From: Bryoerythrophyllum caledonicum
Taxonomy: Eukaryota; Streptophyta; Bryopsida; Pottiales; Pottiaceae
Direction of reading: 5' to 3'
NCBI GenBank assembly: GCA_963971425.1
Contig: OZ020525.1
Location: 12,530,187 to 12,594,186, forward strand
DNA: 64,000 bases
How positions within the stretch are numbered: position 1 is the stretch's first letter; every line of letters starts with the position of its first letter. Under the pieces are notes generated by a model, which searched no databases, was not told the DNA's origin, and was given only the letters and a program-made list of their open reading frames with translations. Of this stretch, positions 1 to 11,128 are shown one piece after another. Made by a program: the position numbers and the translations under genes.

Positions 1-2120
1 AAAACCACGTTAATCAAAGCTCATTCTACCACATTATCAAAAACCATAATTAAATTGAAATGTTGTATATTTGTGATTCTTTTGTGTGTATCCATTCAAC
101 CATTTGGTCACAAGCCAAATATTACAAAAGATATATCGTATTTGAAGCAACAAAAATGATAAAGATTTTAACCTCTAAGGACCAAATGAGCTTTTTTACA
201 ACATAGACAAATTCATGCCGTGTCAATTTTTAACAATTATCTTTCAAATTTTGATTGTAGATAGGCACTTTTGAAAGTTCTATGAAAGTACAATTTTTTT
301 CTTCAAAATCCAACATTTGGTGAAAAAGGTTATGCCACTAAAGTAATTTTTCTTGGAAAGCACGGTAGTTTGGGCAATTTGCTAAGTTACTTTGAAAAAA
401 TTGAAAATTTTCACAAACTAATCAATGTCACTTCCTTGGAGATTTTACAAAAAGAAATATCTCAATAGTGCAAGTGCCAAGAATTTTACACCGAGAGGCG
501 TCAAAATTTTAGACTTGCAAAAAAACCTTTCATCTTTCACATAAATAGGCACAAAATAATGATTTTATGCACTTTTTGTATTTATTTTTTCCTACCTCAA
601 GAAAAAATAATAATCTTTATGTTCACTACTTGAGATTTGACATGAAAATGAGATTAAAAATAATGTTTCAAATGTCTTTTATGTGATTTTGGACCCCTTC
701 TTGTTGCAAGATTGTTTTGAATATGCAAGTTCAACATACCTAAATTTTTCGTACAAGTACTTCACATTGTATAGATTGTGATGGTGATATTTGTAAATTT
801 TGCATAATATAGAATCTCATCATATAAAAAAACTTGGAATGATGTCCCTACAAGAAGACCATTGAAAATGTCTGAAATGCTCCATTTCAATCATTGTGGT
901 CAATTTAAAAAATAAATAAAATGATATGTTCTCCTAATAGTACAAATAAGATCCTATGGATGGATGTTATTATTTGTAAATTTATTTGTTGGCACCACAA
1001 CCGGTAATTATGGAGCTCATTTTTGAAAAACAGACTTGTGGTCCTTTAGGAATTAGATTCAATGCAACCAATGCAAAAAGTCATACTACATTTCAAAAGT
1101 ATAAATTGATTAGTTAACATGTTAATGTATTTGTAAAATTGTATTCTTATTAGTGCTGTAAACACCATTAGTTAGCAATGGCCGATAGGTACTGAATAAC
1201 CTTGGTATATATATTACGAAATGAGTTCTTAAAATACATTACACTGGGGCTGATACTTTGTATCAATCATGAGGCCATTACTTGACTAGTCTATATAATT
1301 TTTTTTGGATGAATATGATAACAAATAATGTCACTTGATTTTATTTTTCTCATTTAAATAAATGAATAATCATTTATATATATTCTTGATTAAATGCTCA
1401 ATGAGAACTTAATGAGAATGAAAATTACAAATTTCACATAAATACCCAATAGATAGAGATTAAATTTCATTATTGTTCGTTCTTTTTTAGTGGTATTTAA
1501 GTATTATACTAATATCATAGAAATATCTAAATAGCATGCCTTCTTTAGATGATAACAATAGATATACAAGACACAATAAAGTAGATTTTTGCATTCACAA
1601 TGGATATAAGTCAATACATTTTATATAGAAGACTACAAATTGCTAGTAGTTACTGAAGTGACATATGCTAACTGTAATGAGTTGAGAAATAAAATAACCT
1701 AGCCACTCATGCTTGCAAAGACGTGTAAGGGTCGAATTCATCGGATACAATTCATCCACCTTAAAGCTAATTGGTCTAAGTTGTAGGGTAGAGGTAAACA
1801 TAAAGTGAGGGATTAGAGACCCCCTATTTGTAAGTTGATTGAACATCTCAAAATTTCAAAACATCTCAAAATCACGTAGCATATGACCTGGTTCTACATA
1901 GATTAGTGGGTTCTACATAAATATGGAAGAAACATAATTAGGTTTAGACAAGTTCTCTAAAGACAAGGAATTGCTTCCACAAACCTATATCCTAATACCT
2001 TTGTCTTCTTTCTCATTGGTCTAAAATTTTGGCACATGAAACATAAAAACACAAATATGAAATAATGCCATATTTCAAACTCTTCTCTCTATAGACCTTC
2101 AATTACATTCATATCTAAAG
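1..2120. other. AT-rich intergenic DNA with an old repeat copy
   Basis: No gene is supported here; short ORFs have no coding character. From about 168 a repeat begins with TTAA followed by a CCTCTAAGGACC-like terminus, and its body (to about 760) resembles stretches starting near 27112 and 40719. The rest is AT-rich sequence in which I recognise nothing. Confidence 0.5.
172..760 (+). repeat. Dispersed repeat family R1, copy 1
   Basis: The left end reads TTAA then CCTCTAAGGACC. Blocks such as TTGTAGATAGGCAC and ATTTGGTGAAAAAGGTTAT recur in similar order after 27116 and, for the first part, after 40723. All three copies start at TTAA plus a CC-rich terminus followed by AG(A)GGCC-like sequence, which recalls piggyBac-type ends. 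The right end is not defined. Confidence 0.45.
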
Positions 2121-2126
2121 TAGCAC

Positions 2127-2309
2127 AATCCAAAACCGACCAACAACCCAATACTACTCCCTTTTACCCTTTCTAGATTTCATGGAGGAAATGTAGCTCG
2201 TAATCACATTACTTATCAATTCATTGGTCATATAAAGATAGACTACATTTCCTCCCCAAAATTTAGAAAGGGTATGGAAAGGTATTGGGTTGTTGGTTGG
2301 ATTTGGATT
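2127..2309. mobile_element. Foldback (MITE-like) element with ~70 bp arms
   Basis: Two inverted arms of about 70 bp (2127-2198 and 2241-2309) flank a loop of about 42 bp. The left arm contains CAACAACCCAATAC and GGAGGAAATGTAG, and the right arm carries their reverse complements in mirrored order. No ORF lies inside. Target duplication is unclear. A non-autonomous hairpin element is the simplest reading. Confidence 0.6.
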
Positions 2310-2321
2310 ATCCTACCTTAA

Positions 2322-2443
2322 CCCTTTAAGGCCAGGCTAGCTATGGCTAATGGAACATCTACAAGTGTAGTAGATGATATTCTGGAGAACCTATTACATT
2401 TGTAGATTCGACCATCAACTATAGCCAGTCCAACCTTAAAGGG
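2322..2443. mobile_element. 122 bp MITE with piggyBac-like ends and TTAA target sites
   Basis: The element is bounded by TTAA at 2318-2321 and 2444-2447. Its ends are inverted: the first ten bases CCCTTTAAGG match perfectly, and about 20 of 27 match overall, with the mismatches being transitions. TTAA duplication plus CCC-starting inverted ends is the piggyBac signature. It is too short to encode anything. Confidence 0.6.
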
Positions 2444-2830
2444 TTAATGCCACTCAAAATTATATTGACTGAAGTTACTAAATGATAGGTACTAAAATGT
2501 TGGTATATGTAAGGTCCTATAATGTTGGTCAGAGCAGAGTTACATAGAAATATGAATATTCCGGAGATTCTATAAATCCACAAAAACTAGGATTTCTCCA
2601 AAAATACCAATAATGAAGATTCTCAAATATTTTAGAATTCAGATTTCTCAAAATCTGCTGAAAAGAAGATTATTATAATCTACTGAAATGAAGATAAGTA
2701 AAATCTACAAATAGTAAAATTCTAGAGAATGTTAAGGTAAATGAGCACATGGCACGCGTGAACTCCACATGACCATCGTGAAGTTTGTTTTTCTAGAAGT
2801 TTTGTTGACATTCGAAGGTTGCAATTGTTG

Positions 2831-5583
2831 ATGAAGTTGGCGATGGCGATGACGATGGTGATGATGAGATCCGCTGCATTCCGTTCTCTCCTACGTAACT
2901 GCGGACAACAACATTGCAGGCTCATGCCAACTAGAGCAACCGTCAAACAGGTGGGTAAGTGGGAACTTACAGTGCTTAGGGTTTAGGGTTTAGGGTTTAG
3001 GGTTTAGCTGAGTCCGTCTTTTGTTGGGTATTGTGTTTGTTCACTGTCAATGCGTGTTCTGTCATTTTATGAGCACAGATGTGGTGGACCGTCGCAATGC
3101 TGCTGCCACGCGATGCTATTCTGCTATTCGCAGTATCCAGGCCGCTCCGGTCCCTCCAGATTATTACAAGGTACGTCGGATTACGACATTGTCATTTGCA
3201 CATTGCTTTTACCTCAATTGCATTGTTAGAATTTCATCTGAACTAGGGGACTCTCTTTTGAAAGTTCTAGTAGCAAGGATGTCACGAAGGCATTCAGAAA
3301 GTTTCGTGCTAATCAATGTCATTCAATGCAGTTGAATTTATCTCATTCATTAGAAGAAGAACACTAGGTCACATTAGGCTTTTTGACCAGTGTGAATTAA
3401 GAGTCTGTCAGAGGTAGCGCTACAGTACTACTATTTAGGCCTACTCATTCGTTACTACAAACTCAACATTAGCTTCCTTGACATCCCCCAAGGAAAAAGG
3501 ACAGTTAACCCTAGAGCATGGTTTCTACTTTCTACATCTTGAACTATGTCGGTAGTTGCATTTTGATGTGAATCAGCAAAGATGAGGTACGCATACCACG
3601 AAAGTATGGAAGAATTTTTTCATTTTCCCAGGTGTTTGATCTCTTGTGATGCTATCAGTATGTGGAGAGAGTGAAGGCTCGTTTGGAAGCTGAGCGTGGA
3701 GACCTGCCAGTTGGGAAGCACGGCAGGGACGACGACGATGTGCTGCTGTGGTTTCTTCGGGACCGGAGCTTTGACGTTGATGCTGCAGTCGCCAAGCTCA
3801 TTCAAGCCCTGGTAATCGATCATCCTAACCAACTCTAGTGGGATATATATTTCCAAACATTTATTGTATGGAGCAGACTTGGAGGTCAGTGTCTGCCTAG
3901 GTTTGTTCTAGATAGTTCATTTTTGGAAGTATGTTACAGTAGTGTCTACCTTCACAAGCGGACAATCGGTTCTATTCCACTAACCTGTTGTGGACATAGG
4001 CTTAGTGGAGAGAACGAACAAACACTGTACTCTTGCCACCCTACTTGGAGACCGAAGTTCCTTTCTTTCTTTTTAGTTGGGGTTCCCGTGACTTAGCCCC
4101 ACTGCTACATGTTGTAGCGTACTCTTAGCCATTATTTTCTGCATTCAATGATGGTTTTTGCATAAGTAGCATTTGACTGAAGTTTGTGACTGGGATTTTA
4201 TGCGACACAAGTCTCGATTATCATGGGATGGCTGTGCTATTCACAAGGAATCCTATCTCAATTGTTGGGGAACAATCTTGTTGTTTTGTGAGATCTATTC
4301 AGTGTTGGAATAAAAAACTGATTACCCTGATTCTGAACACAGGAGTGGCGAAGGGAGTTTGGCGTGGATGAGATTACAGAAGCATCAGTTAGCACAGCGG
4401 CAAGCGTCGGGGAAGCGTACTTGCACACTCACCCTGCCAAAGATGGTAGACCAGTGATCATTGTCATATCAGGCATGCAACTTCCAAACGTAAGCCACAT
4501 TCTAGACGTTATTTGTAATGAAGTTGGCCACATTCTTGACATTGTGTTGTACATCGATTAAATCGCTTGTTCCTGGTATGTGCACAGGATGATGAACATT
4601 TGATGGAGGCTCGAGAGAAGCACTGCGTGTATCTAGTTGAGAAGGCGCTCACGCAACTACCACCTGGTGGCGAGACACTCCTTGGCATTTTTGACCTGAG
4701 GGGCTTCCAGCCAAAGGACGGAGACTTCAAGTTCGTCAAGTTTCTGGTAAAGAAACCAATCACAACTTCTTGTCTGGAAATCAACAAAGCTAAAACTAGG
4801 CACACTAAAATTTATGTAGATAGAATTCGCAACTTTTTTATGTGCATCCAAGCTTGAACTCTTAAACGTCCTACGGTGGCATGGTGGCCATAGCATTCTA
4901 CATGTACGGTGTTGTATTTGTATTTGAACATGATAAGGTTCACATATTGAAATGACCTCCAAATGAAAGATGTTAGGTGAAGAATCCTCAATCTAAACGT
5001 GAAAGTCTTGCTAAACTTATTACATTTTTTGTATCCTAAAATGTGTGCCTCTATATTCGGTTCTCGACTGACGTTTAAGGGTTAAACTATGTTATAGGGA
5101 TATAAAACTTATAAGATACACTTGTCTTTTTCTGTTGATGTATAATCTAGGCCTTCCCCAGAAAGTTTTTATCCATCATCGGCACTGTTTACTTACTTCT
5201 TCCATGTGCAGATTGACGTTTTCTTCAAGTATTATCCGAAGCGGCTTGGGAAAGTGTTATTCGTGGACGCTCCCTTCATATTTCAACCAGGGTGGAGAAT
5301 GATGAAGCCTTTATTTGGGAAGTACGCCGCACTGGTATGTCACCGGCGTCCTCTTCCCTATTCGTTGTTTGCATGTGCTGCCATTTTACCTACTTCTTGA
5401 TTTATCTATGTGGTTCTATTGAATTTTATTTTTTTGGTTTGGTGCGAGTGGATTCAAGCCATTGCTTCATCATAGTACTGACGTTTATTGTGTTCCTGGT
5501 TGCAGGTTCAGTTCTGCTCTGTAGACGATGTTCGGAATAACTACTTTACTCCTGACACTATTCCCGAAATCTTCAAGCGTTGA
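2831..5583 (+). CDS. CRAL-TRIO (Sec14-like) lipid-binding protein, seven exons
   Basis: Exons by GT-AG sites and phase are 2831-2954, 3079-3170, 3659-3811, 4343-4489, 4588-4746, 5212-5334 and 5506-5583, giving about 291 residues. The first 40-50 residues (Met/Ala/Arg-rich, few acidic) look like an organelle transit peptide. Residues ~73-125 match the CRAL-TRIO N region ([20 protein letters not shown]). Residues ~135-290 form the lipid-binding lobe, including [26 protein letters not shown] and a C-terminal [10 protein letters not shown]. The family moves or presents phosphoinositides and other hydrophobic ligands; plant single-domain members of this type are thought to be plastid proteins. The start is the first ATG after an in-frame stop at 2759. 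A transposon remnant lies in intron 5 and telomere-like repeats in intron 1. All exons are open, so I consider it functional. Ligand unknown. Confidence 0.9.
2976..3007 (+). repeat. Short interstitial plant telomere repeat in intron 1
   Basis: Thirty-two bases consist of tandem TTTAGGG units, starting 21 bases after the exon 1 donor of the CRAL-TRIO gene. TTTAGGG is the Arabidopsis-type telomere repeat. Short runs near the 5' end of plant genes (telo-boxes) can bind telomere-repeat-binding factors, so this could be regulatory; that role is inferred only. Confidence 0.85.
4859..5081 (-). mobile_element. MITE family M2, copy in intron 5 of the CRAL-TRIO gene
   Basis: The right end is CGTTTAAGGG followed by TTAA (5082-5085). 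The left end is CTCTTAAACGTC, an imperfect inverted match, after a decayed TTGA-like site. The body, read on the minus strand, matches 9273-9480: both contain CTAACATCTTTCATTTGGAG followed by GTCATTTCAATAT. It lies wholly within the intron and does not touch splice sites. Confidence 0.6.
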
Positions 5584-6178
5584 AGAATAGAGAGATTAGA
5601 GATGAGACAGCGAGAATCTGAAGTTCGATTATAATTGGCTTCCCATTCAAGGGGGATAATAAAATTTACCATTATAAATTCTTTATAGCGAAACCTTCGC
5701 TACTCGCGAGCAGGAACATGTTATACAAAAGCAAAAACTAGGCAACCAAAATGACAGCCACTTTACTCATCTCTAATGAGTCAACCCCAATAATGAAACA
5801 AGGAACCTACAAATGAACTTCAAAAACGAAGATGAGAATGTCCCCCAAGAATTAAACAATGAGGGCCACATGTAAAACCAGAATTGTAGGGACTGCACTC
5901 AGTATCATCCCAGGAAGAGAGCAGAAAGAAGAATGACAGCAGAAATTTCCACGATGCGAAACTGTGGAACTACTACAGGACATATTCCCGACACAGAATC
6001 ATTACATAGGACGTTCAGCAGCTTTTGATTAAACTCTATTATATTACAATGTCTCTAGGATTTTAAAACGAGACCTACAGATGTGACGGCCCCAAATGAA
6101 CTTGAAATTGCAGCTAGACTGTTGCACTTCGGTTCCCTGATGCCGCTGTTTCTCTCACCTCAGATAAAAGCGTGTCTA
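5584..6178. other. Intergenic space between two converging genes
   Basis: This holds the 3' flanks of the CRAL-TRIO gene (+) and the SDE2 gene (-). I see no ORF, RNA gene or repeat in it. An AATAAA-like signal for the plus gene could be the AATAAA within GGGGATAATAAAATTT near 5656. Confidence 0.5.
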
Positions 6179-8440
6179 TCACTTCTTCGCCCCTCTGGCG
6201 TTGCCAGCGAAGTGTTTCTTCTCCATCTTTTCCAATGGAATAGTCTTCAGCAAGAAGAGCCGTCCTGCTCGTTCTAAAATACTTCCTCCACATTTGAGGC
6301 CCCTTGACTGAAGCTCCACCTTTAGCTTCTCCAAACCTAGTGCCTGTAGTGCAAGATCAAAGTCGGTTAACGCAATAATTTAAATTTCTAATACGGGAGA
6401 TGATATCGTAAACATGAGGCACGGATGTGCATCTACAAGATACCGTAAGCTTTTAAATTAGAAAATGCACCAGGAAAAAAACCACCGTAACACCACTTCA
6501 ATAATATATAAAGTTAATGAAAGCACTCTTTTGTTAACTTGATTATAGTATCTAAAATCCTTGTAGACAATCCACATTTTAAACCCGTAAAAGCCAAGAT
6601 AGGGCACTTCATAGCTCTACAAATATGGACAGAAACTTCCAATCTATCAAATAAATTAACTCATGCAATAGGTATGGATGTTTTCTTTTCCATTGGTATG
6701 TAATTTGGAACCCCCTTGGAAATTTCTAATGATCCCCATAATGTTTCATGAGCTATGGAAACGACTTGCGGGTTAAGTCCGTCTAACATATCTAACACAT
6801 TCACACGAACAAATGAAAGTCAGATTCAGAATCACACCTCCATCTCTTCCGCTGATTGGTAGTTTGAAAAGTCCAAAGGCTCATCTTGCACGGCTTCTGG
6901 CACCTTGTTGCCCTTCAGAATGGGAGAGATTGACGCTTCTGTTCCGTTCGAAACCCTCGCGGCATCTTCCGGTGCAGCTGCACCATTCTCCAAGCTCTGT
7001 CCATTTGCAGCTGGCATCACCTCGATCGTTGATGCATCCTCTGCAATTGAAACTCCCTCGGCAGCAGCTTTCTCCTCAGTTACTGTCAACAAAGTTTCTG
7101 TCGTGACTGTTACTTTCTCCAAACTATGTACTCCTGATATGGTATCGTCCACCTCAGTTTCGGTGACCACAGTTTTAACAACTTTAACCTGTGAACCCGC
7201 GATGCTGGGCACGAGAGTGGGCTCCACCACCTGCTCTGGTGTCGCTACAGCTACATCGGCATCGCCGCTTGAAGAAGGACCGGCCTCACCACTTGACGAT
7301 GAACCTAGTTCACCAATTGAAGAAGGGCCAGCCGAAGAAGGACGTTCGTCGTCATCCATGCTCTCGTCGTCGCTGTCATCCTCATCTTTATCCTCGTCTC
7401 CCATCCTGTGAAAACAAAACGATTATGTCAATAAGCCCCTGAAGGGGAAAAAGAAAACAAAAAAAAAAAACAAAAAAAAGAAGAGGGAATCCAAAAGTGT
7501 AAATTCCAAGATATCATTCACTGCTGATCTATGTTCCCGTGCACTAAATTCCAACACGAATGTCGAAACGTCCAAACCAAGTACTGCCTAATATGAAGGC
7601 GCGAATGTCATGACAGTTAAAAAAAATTCAAAAATTTCCTGAACTATTCACAATGATATTTGCTGCTGATCTACTATGTTTTCCGTGCAATAAATTCCAA
7701 AATGACTGCAATGTCCAAGCCTGCTACTACATTGCATGTATGCAGCGATTCGAACCAACAACAACAACATTCAAATTCCAAACCCTAAGCCACACTCACC
7801 ACAACCGAGCACGTTTCTCCAGCATGGCAGCCTCCTCCTGCACTTTCCGCTTACTGCTGGAATTCGTTTTCTTGGCCGCCACAAGTCCGGACGCCACGGC
7901 CTGCTCCACGGCCTCCATAGCCTGCGATGTCTCGGCGCGAAACTTCTCCAGCTCCTCAAAGACGCCATTATCCTCCTCCTCGGCCTTGGTCGCCTTCTTG
8001 AGAAACTCTTCCGCCGTTTTCTCGAGCGCCCGCTCCTCCGCGTCCGCCTTCCACTCCTTCAACTTCTTCTCCGCATTCACATGCCGCAACCGCCGCCCAC
8101 TCATGTCGCGGCACGCGTCGAAATTGCTCGTCTTCTTCTGCCCGGCCTTGGTCGCCGCGCCGCGAAGCAGCGATCCGAACCCGCCCTTCCCGCCCGGCAA
8201 CCGCACCAGAAGGGAAACTCCCGGAAAACTCCCGTCCTCGCCGGACACTAGCACCGTGTCCTCCCGCACCACGGCCGTCCCCGTCACGAGACGCACACTC
8301 CCCGCTGGAATCCCCGTCCGCACACCGACGACCTCCGCGACGACGCGCCCGCACACCGAAGCGCTCTCGAAGCGGAGACACAGCGTCCGCCCGTCCAGCC
8401 CCCGCACCAGCATCTGTCGTGGCCTCGTCATTGTCACCAT
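6179..8440 (-). CDS. SDE2: SDE2 homologue (ubiquitin-fold, processed splicing/genome-stability factor)
   Basis: Three exons (8440-7800, 7405-6838, 6343-6179) join in phase to about 457 residues. Residues 1-84 are an N-terminal ubiquitin-like domain ending in the family's cleavage motif, seen as [17 protein letters not shown] with Gly83-Gly84 before Lys85. A conserved basic block follows ([17 protein letters not shown], then helical Lys/Glu-rich sequence). Exon 2 is acidic and low-complexity. The last exon is the SAP-like domain ([17 protein letters not shown]...[10 protein letters not shown]). In fission yeast, deubiquitinases cut Sde2 after the double glycine and the Lys-starting fragment enters the spliceosome to help remove certain introns; the human protein acts in replication stress. 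All motifs are present, so processing is probably conserved. Start is the ATG that opens the ubiquitin fold. Function in this organism is inferred from the family. Confidence 0.9.
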
Positions 8441-8544
8441 CGCAAGAAGAGAATGCGCCTTCCTTCGATCGATTGATGAGCTCCAACCACTGCAATGAAA
8501 CCCTCTATCTCGGGATCAAACCCTCGAAAATCAAAGCCTCGTCG

Positions 8545-8690
8545 TGAGAATGAAACCCTAAACTGATGTTTCACGGTGATGATCGAAGTTAAAAAGTAAG
8601 AGTTTTATCCAAAAACGTAAAAGTTAAAGGTGGTGAGGAAGGGATCGAAAAAGATTTGGATTAACCCTACGCGTTGGTCGGGTTCGTACA
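8545..8690 (-). promoter_or_regulatory. SDE2 5' flank with telo-box, partly duplicated upstream
   Basis: An AAACCCTAA telo-box sits at 8553-8561, about 115 bases upstream of the SDE2 start codon. Telo-boxes are common in plant promoters of growth and translation genes. Part of this flank (GAATGAAACCCT...GATGTTT...GATGAAG, then GATTTGGATTA) recurs degenerately at 8998-9140, suggesting a local duplication. No TATA box is clear. Confidence 0.4.
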
Positions 8691-8960
8691 TACTTAAGTC
8701 AAAATTCAAAATAGAGGGTGTCCAAATTTTTTGGAAATTATAAAATATTTGTCTGAGGTGATACCCATGTAATGCCAAAGTCATACCCTTATAATATCTA
8801 GGAAATATTTATGCAGTACCTAGGTGATACCCATTTTGTTCAAACCACTGTGTTAAAAAAGAATAATTGGTTCGTTTAGGGGTTATTTGAACTAGATCGA
8901 TGCATACGGATATGGTACAATATGGTTTAATATGTGATTTGGACAGTAAATTTAGCTTTT
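8660..8960. repeat. Dispersed repeat, unoccupied paralogue of the 15.3/21.7 kb insertion site
   Basis: The stretch CGTTGGTCGGGTT...GGAAATTATAA...GGTGATACCCATGTAATGCCAAAG matches 15190-15314, and its continuation CTAGG...GTACCTAGGTGATACCC matches 21688-21725. Here the two parts are contiguous. The same repeat is therefore split by an insertion at the later locus and intact here. Confidence 0.7.
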
Positions 8961-9272
8961 ACTTTTTTGGGGAGAGTAAAAGAGGTTTTTTACTTTAGAA
9001 TGAAACCCTGAATTGATGTTTGGCTATGGTTTTGTGGTGGTGATGAAGCTGATGGGGAAGGGAAGAGGGATGGAATATGATTTGGATTATGGGTACGATA
9101 TAGTTTTATATGTGACATGGAGCATGGATTTTACTTTTACTTTTATGGAAGAAGAGTAAAAGAGTTGCTTACTTTGATCATGATATGTACTGTGTGTTAG
9201 GATTTGTACGATTGTATGCAATCCGATCCAACCCTAATTTGCTGAAATTTAATTTCTCGTATATTGTGTTAA

Positions 9273-9480
9273 CCCTTAAAGGTTAGTAAGGGACCATAAA
9301 TACGGTCACGTATTTTATTCATAACATATAAAAAATGAATAAAAATTCAGCAAGACATACACCTTTGGATTGAAGATTCTTCAACTAACATCTTTCATTT
9401 GGAGGTCATTTCAATATCTAGACCTTATCATGCTCAAATATGACACCATACATGTAGAATACATGAATATCAAATAACCT
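9273..9480 (+). mobile_element. MITE family M2, copy 2
   Basis: It starts right after TTAA (9269-9272) with CCCTTAAAGG. Its body matches the intron copy at 4859-5081 in opposite orientation and a third copy near 33711. The right end is not found; sequence similarity fades near 9480, next to the LINE remnant. Confidence 0.55.
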
Positions 9481-9483
9481 CAA

Positions 9484-10777
9484 CATATCCCAATTATACA
9501 CAAAATAGTCCCACCTACACCTTCCCAAACCTCGGTGAATCGCAATTAAAAAAAATGGTCTCAACTTAAACACTACACAAAATTGCCTCACTACACCACC
9601 CCCTCCCCACATACTGTGCCTATGTTTGTTAAAATTGAACTTGCACATAGTTACTATACAGGTGGTTCCTTCAAAGAACCAACAAAAGAAAGTCCAGGAC
9701 ATTGGCATAGAGAAAAAGCAAGATATGGCATATACAACTCCATCAGAGAAATAAAAAAATAAAATAGACTATACGGACTTCAAAATATCCTTAGAGCAGA
9801 AATGATGGCCCTCCTTAAAATCCTCCAAATTATCACTACACAATACGCTAATGAACCCGCATACATCTTTACAGATTGTATAAACATATTGTATCTATTA
9901 AACACACCAATAACACACCCTACCCTCCACAATAGCCACCTCAACCAAGCCATATTAACATCTATGGTTCAAATGCTACAAAATTGCACACAAACTACAA
10001 TCCTCAATGAAGTTAGACATGTCAGCATAGAAGGAAACGAACAAGTAGATAAACTAGTTGAAGAAAGACTAGACAAATCCCATAGAAATGCCAAACACCT
10101 GCATAAACATGCCCATGCTACTCCATACAACTTCCAAAGAGATAGTTGGTCTTGTATGGAAGACACCTTGGCCAAAGGCCCCATCATATTTCTAGACAAT
10201 TATCTCAAAAAACAAGATCTAATCAACAACCTCAACCTAATCTCGGAAAGTGTCCCTAACATAGACAAATGGACCGGTAACAACAACATTGATAAGGAAC
10301 TCTCTACAAACTTTTGGAAAAATTCCACAATTATAAATTCACAAAAAATATGTCTTATCAAATTTTGTATTGGACAACATATGGGCAATGCTCCTAAACA
10401 ACTCTTCTTTGGGATAGAAGAATTTCCATCCATAATATGTCCAATACGCACCTCCACATACCCGGACACATGGCTACACGTACTCCTAAAATGCCAAAAC
10501 CATCACATACATTCTCTAATCGTCAAAAGACACAACAAAACAAAATGGGAAATTCATAAACTTATAATATCCTCCAATAAATCATGGTGCTTTATTCTTA
10601 TGAACGCCGGAACCTTCAACAACAACCGACAAGAAAATATGGTCCCTCCATGGCTACTTCCATGGACATGTGGAACCCAAAGATGTCACTGTAGTGCTAG
10701 ATTTAAACCAGACATACTATGCGTCAAACGACTACCATATAAAGACCCCCCACTAGACCACATAAATACAAACTCTA
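9484..10777 (+). mobile_element. LINE (non-LTR retrotransposon) ORF2 C-terminal fragment, 5' part
   Basis: The reading frame from about 9655 encodes an RNase H domain: YTGGSF (the first catalytic Asp of the usual DGS is Gly), RAEMMALLK (Glu), IFTDCINILYLL (Asp) and GNEQVDKLVEE (Asp). Then follows a Cys/His-rich tail (WLHVLLKC, then CGTQRCHCSARFKPDILC). One in-frame TAA at 9760 and frameshifts upstream break it. No reverse transcriptase is present, so the element is 5'-truncated, as LINEs commonly are. The frame is interrupted at 10777 by a DNA transposon and resumes at 13217. The lost catalytic Asp and stops mean it is dead. Confidence 0.75.
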
Positions 10778-11128
10778 CAGTCTTCCCTCTGATACGGAAT
10801 CCTCCGGTACGGAATGGAATATTGTCTCCACCGATCCCGTTCTATGGCCGCTATGGAATATGGAATACGGAATACCCAAAATGCTCCATATTTTATATCA
10901 GAGGGAGATTTTCCAGCCGTGGTCAGACACAAATTTGAGAATGGCACTTCTGTACTGATCAAAGAGTGGTGTGAAAGGTTGAACTAAAGGGAATTTATCT
11001 ACTGGAGCCAAGAATCAAGAGTGGTTTGGGTGGTGCCAGTTGTATGAAGATCAAACTAAAGCTTGCAAAGGGCACGATGAGCTACACGATGATCCTCGAG
11101 AGAAAGATCAAGAAGAGAAATGGTGAGA

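Noticed and set aside
7653..8498. 281-codon plus-strand ORF and a 175-codon minus ORF overlapping SDE2 exon 1
   Set aside because: Both are frame shadows of a GC-rich exon whose true frame shows the ubiquitin fold and GG-KGG motif.
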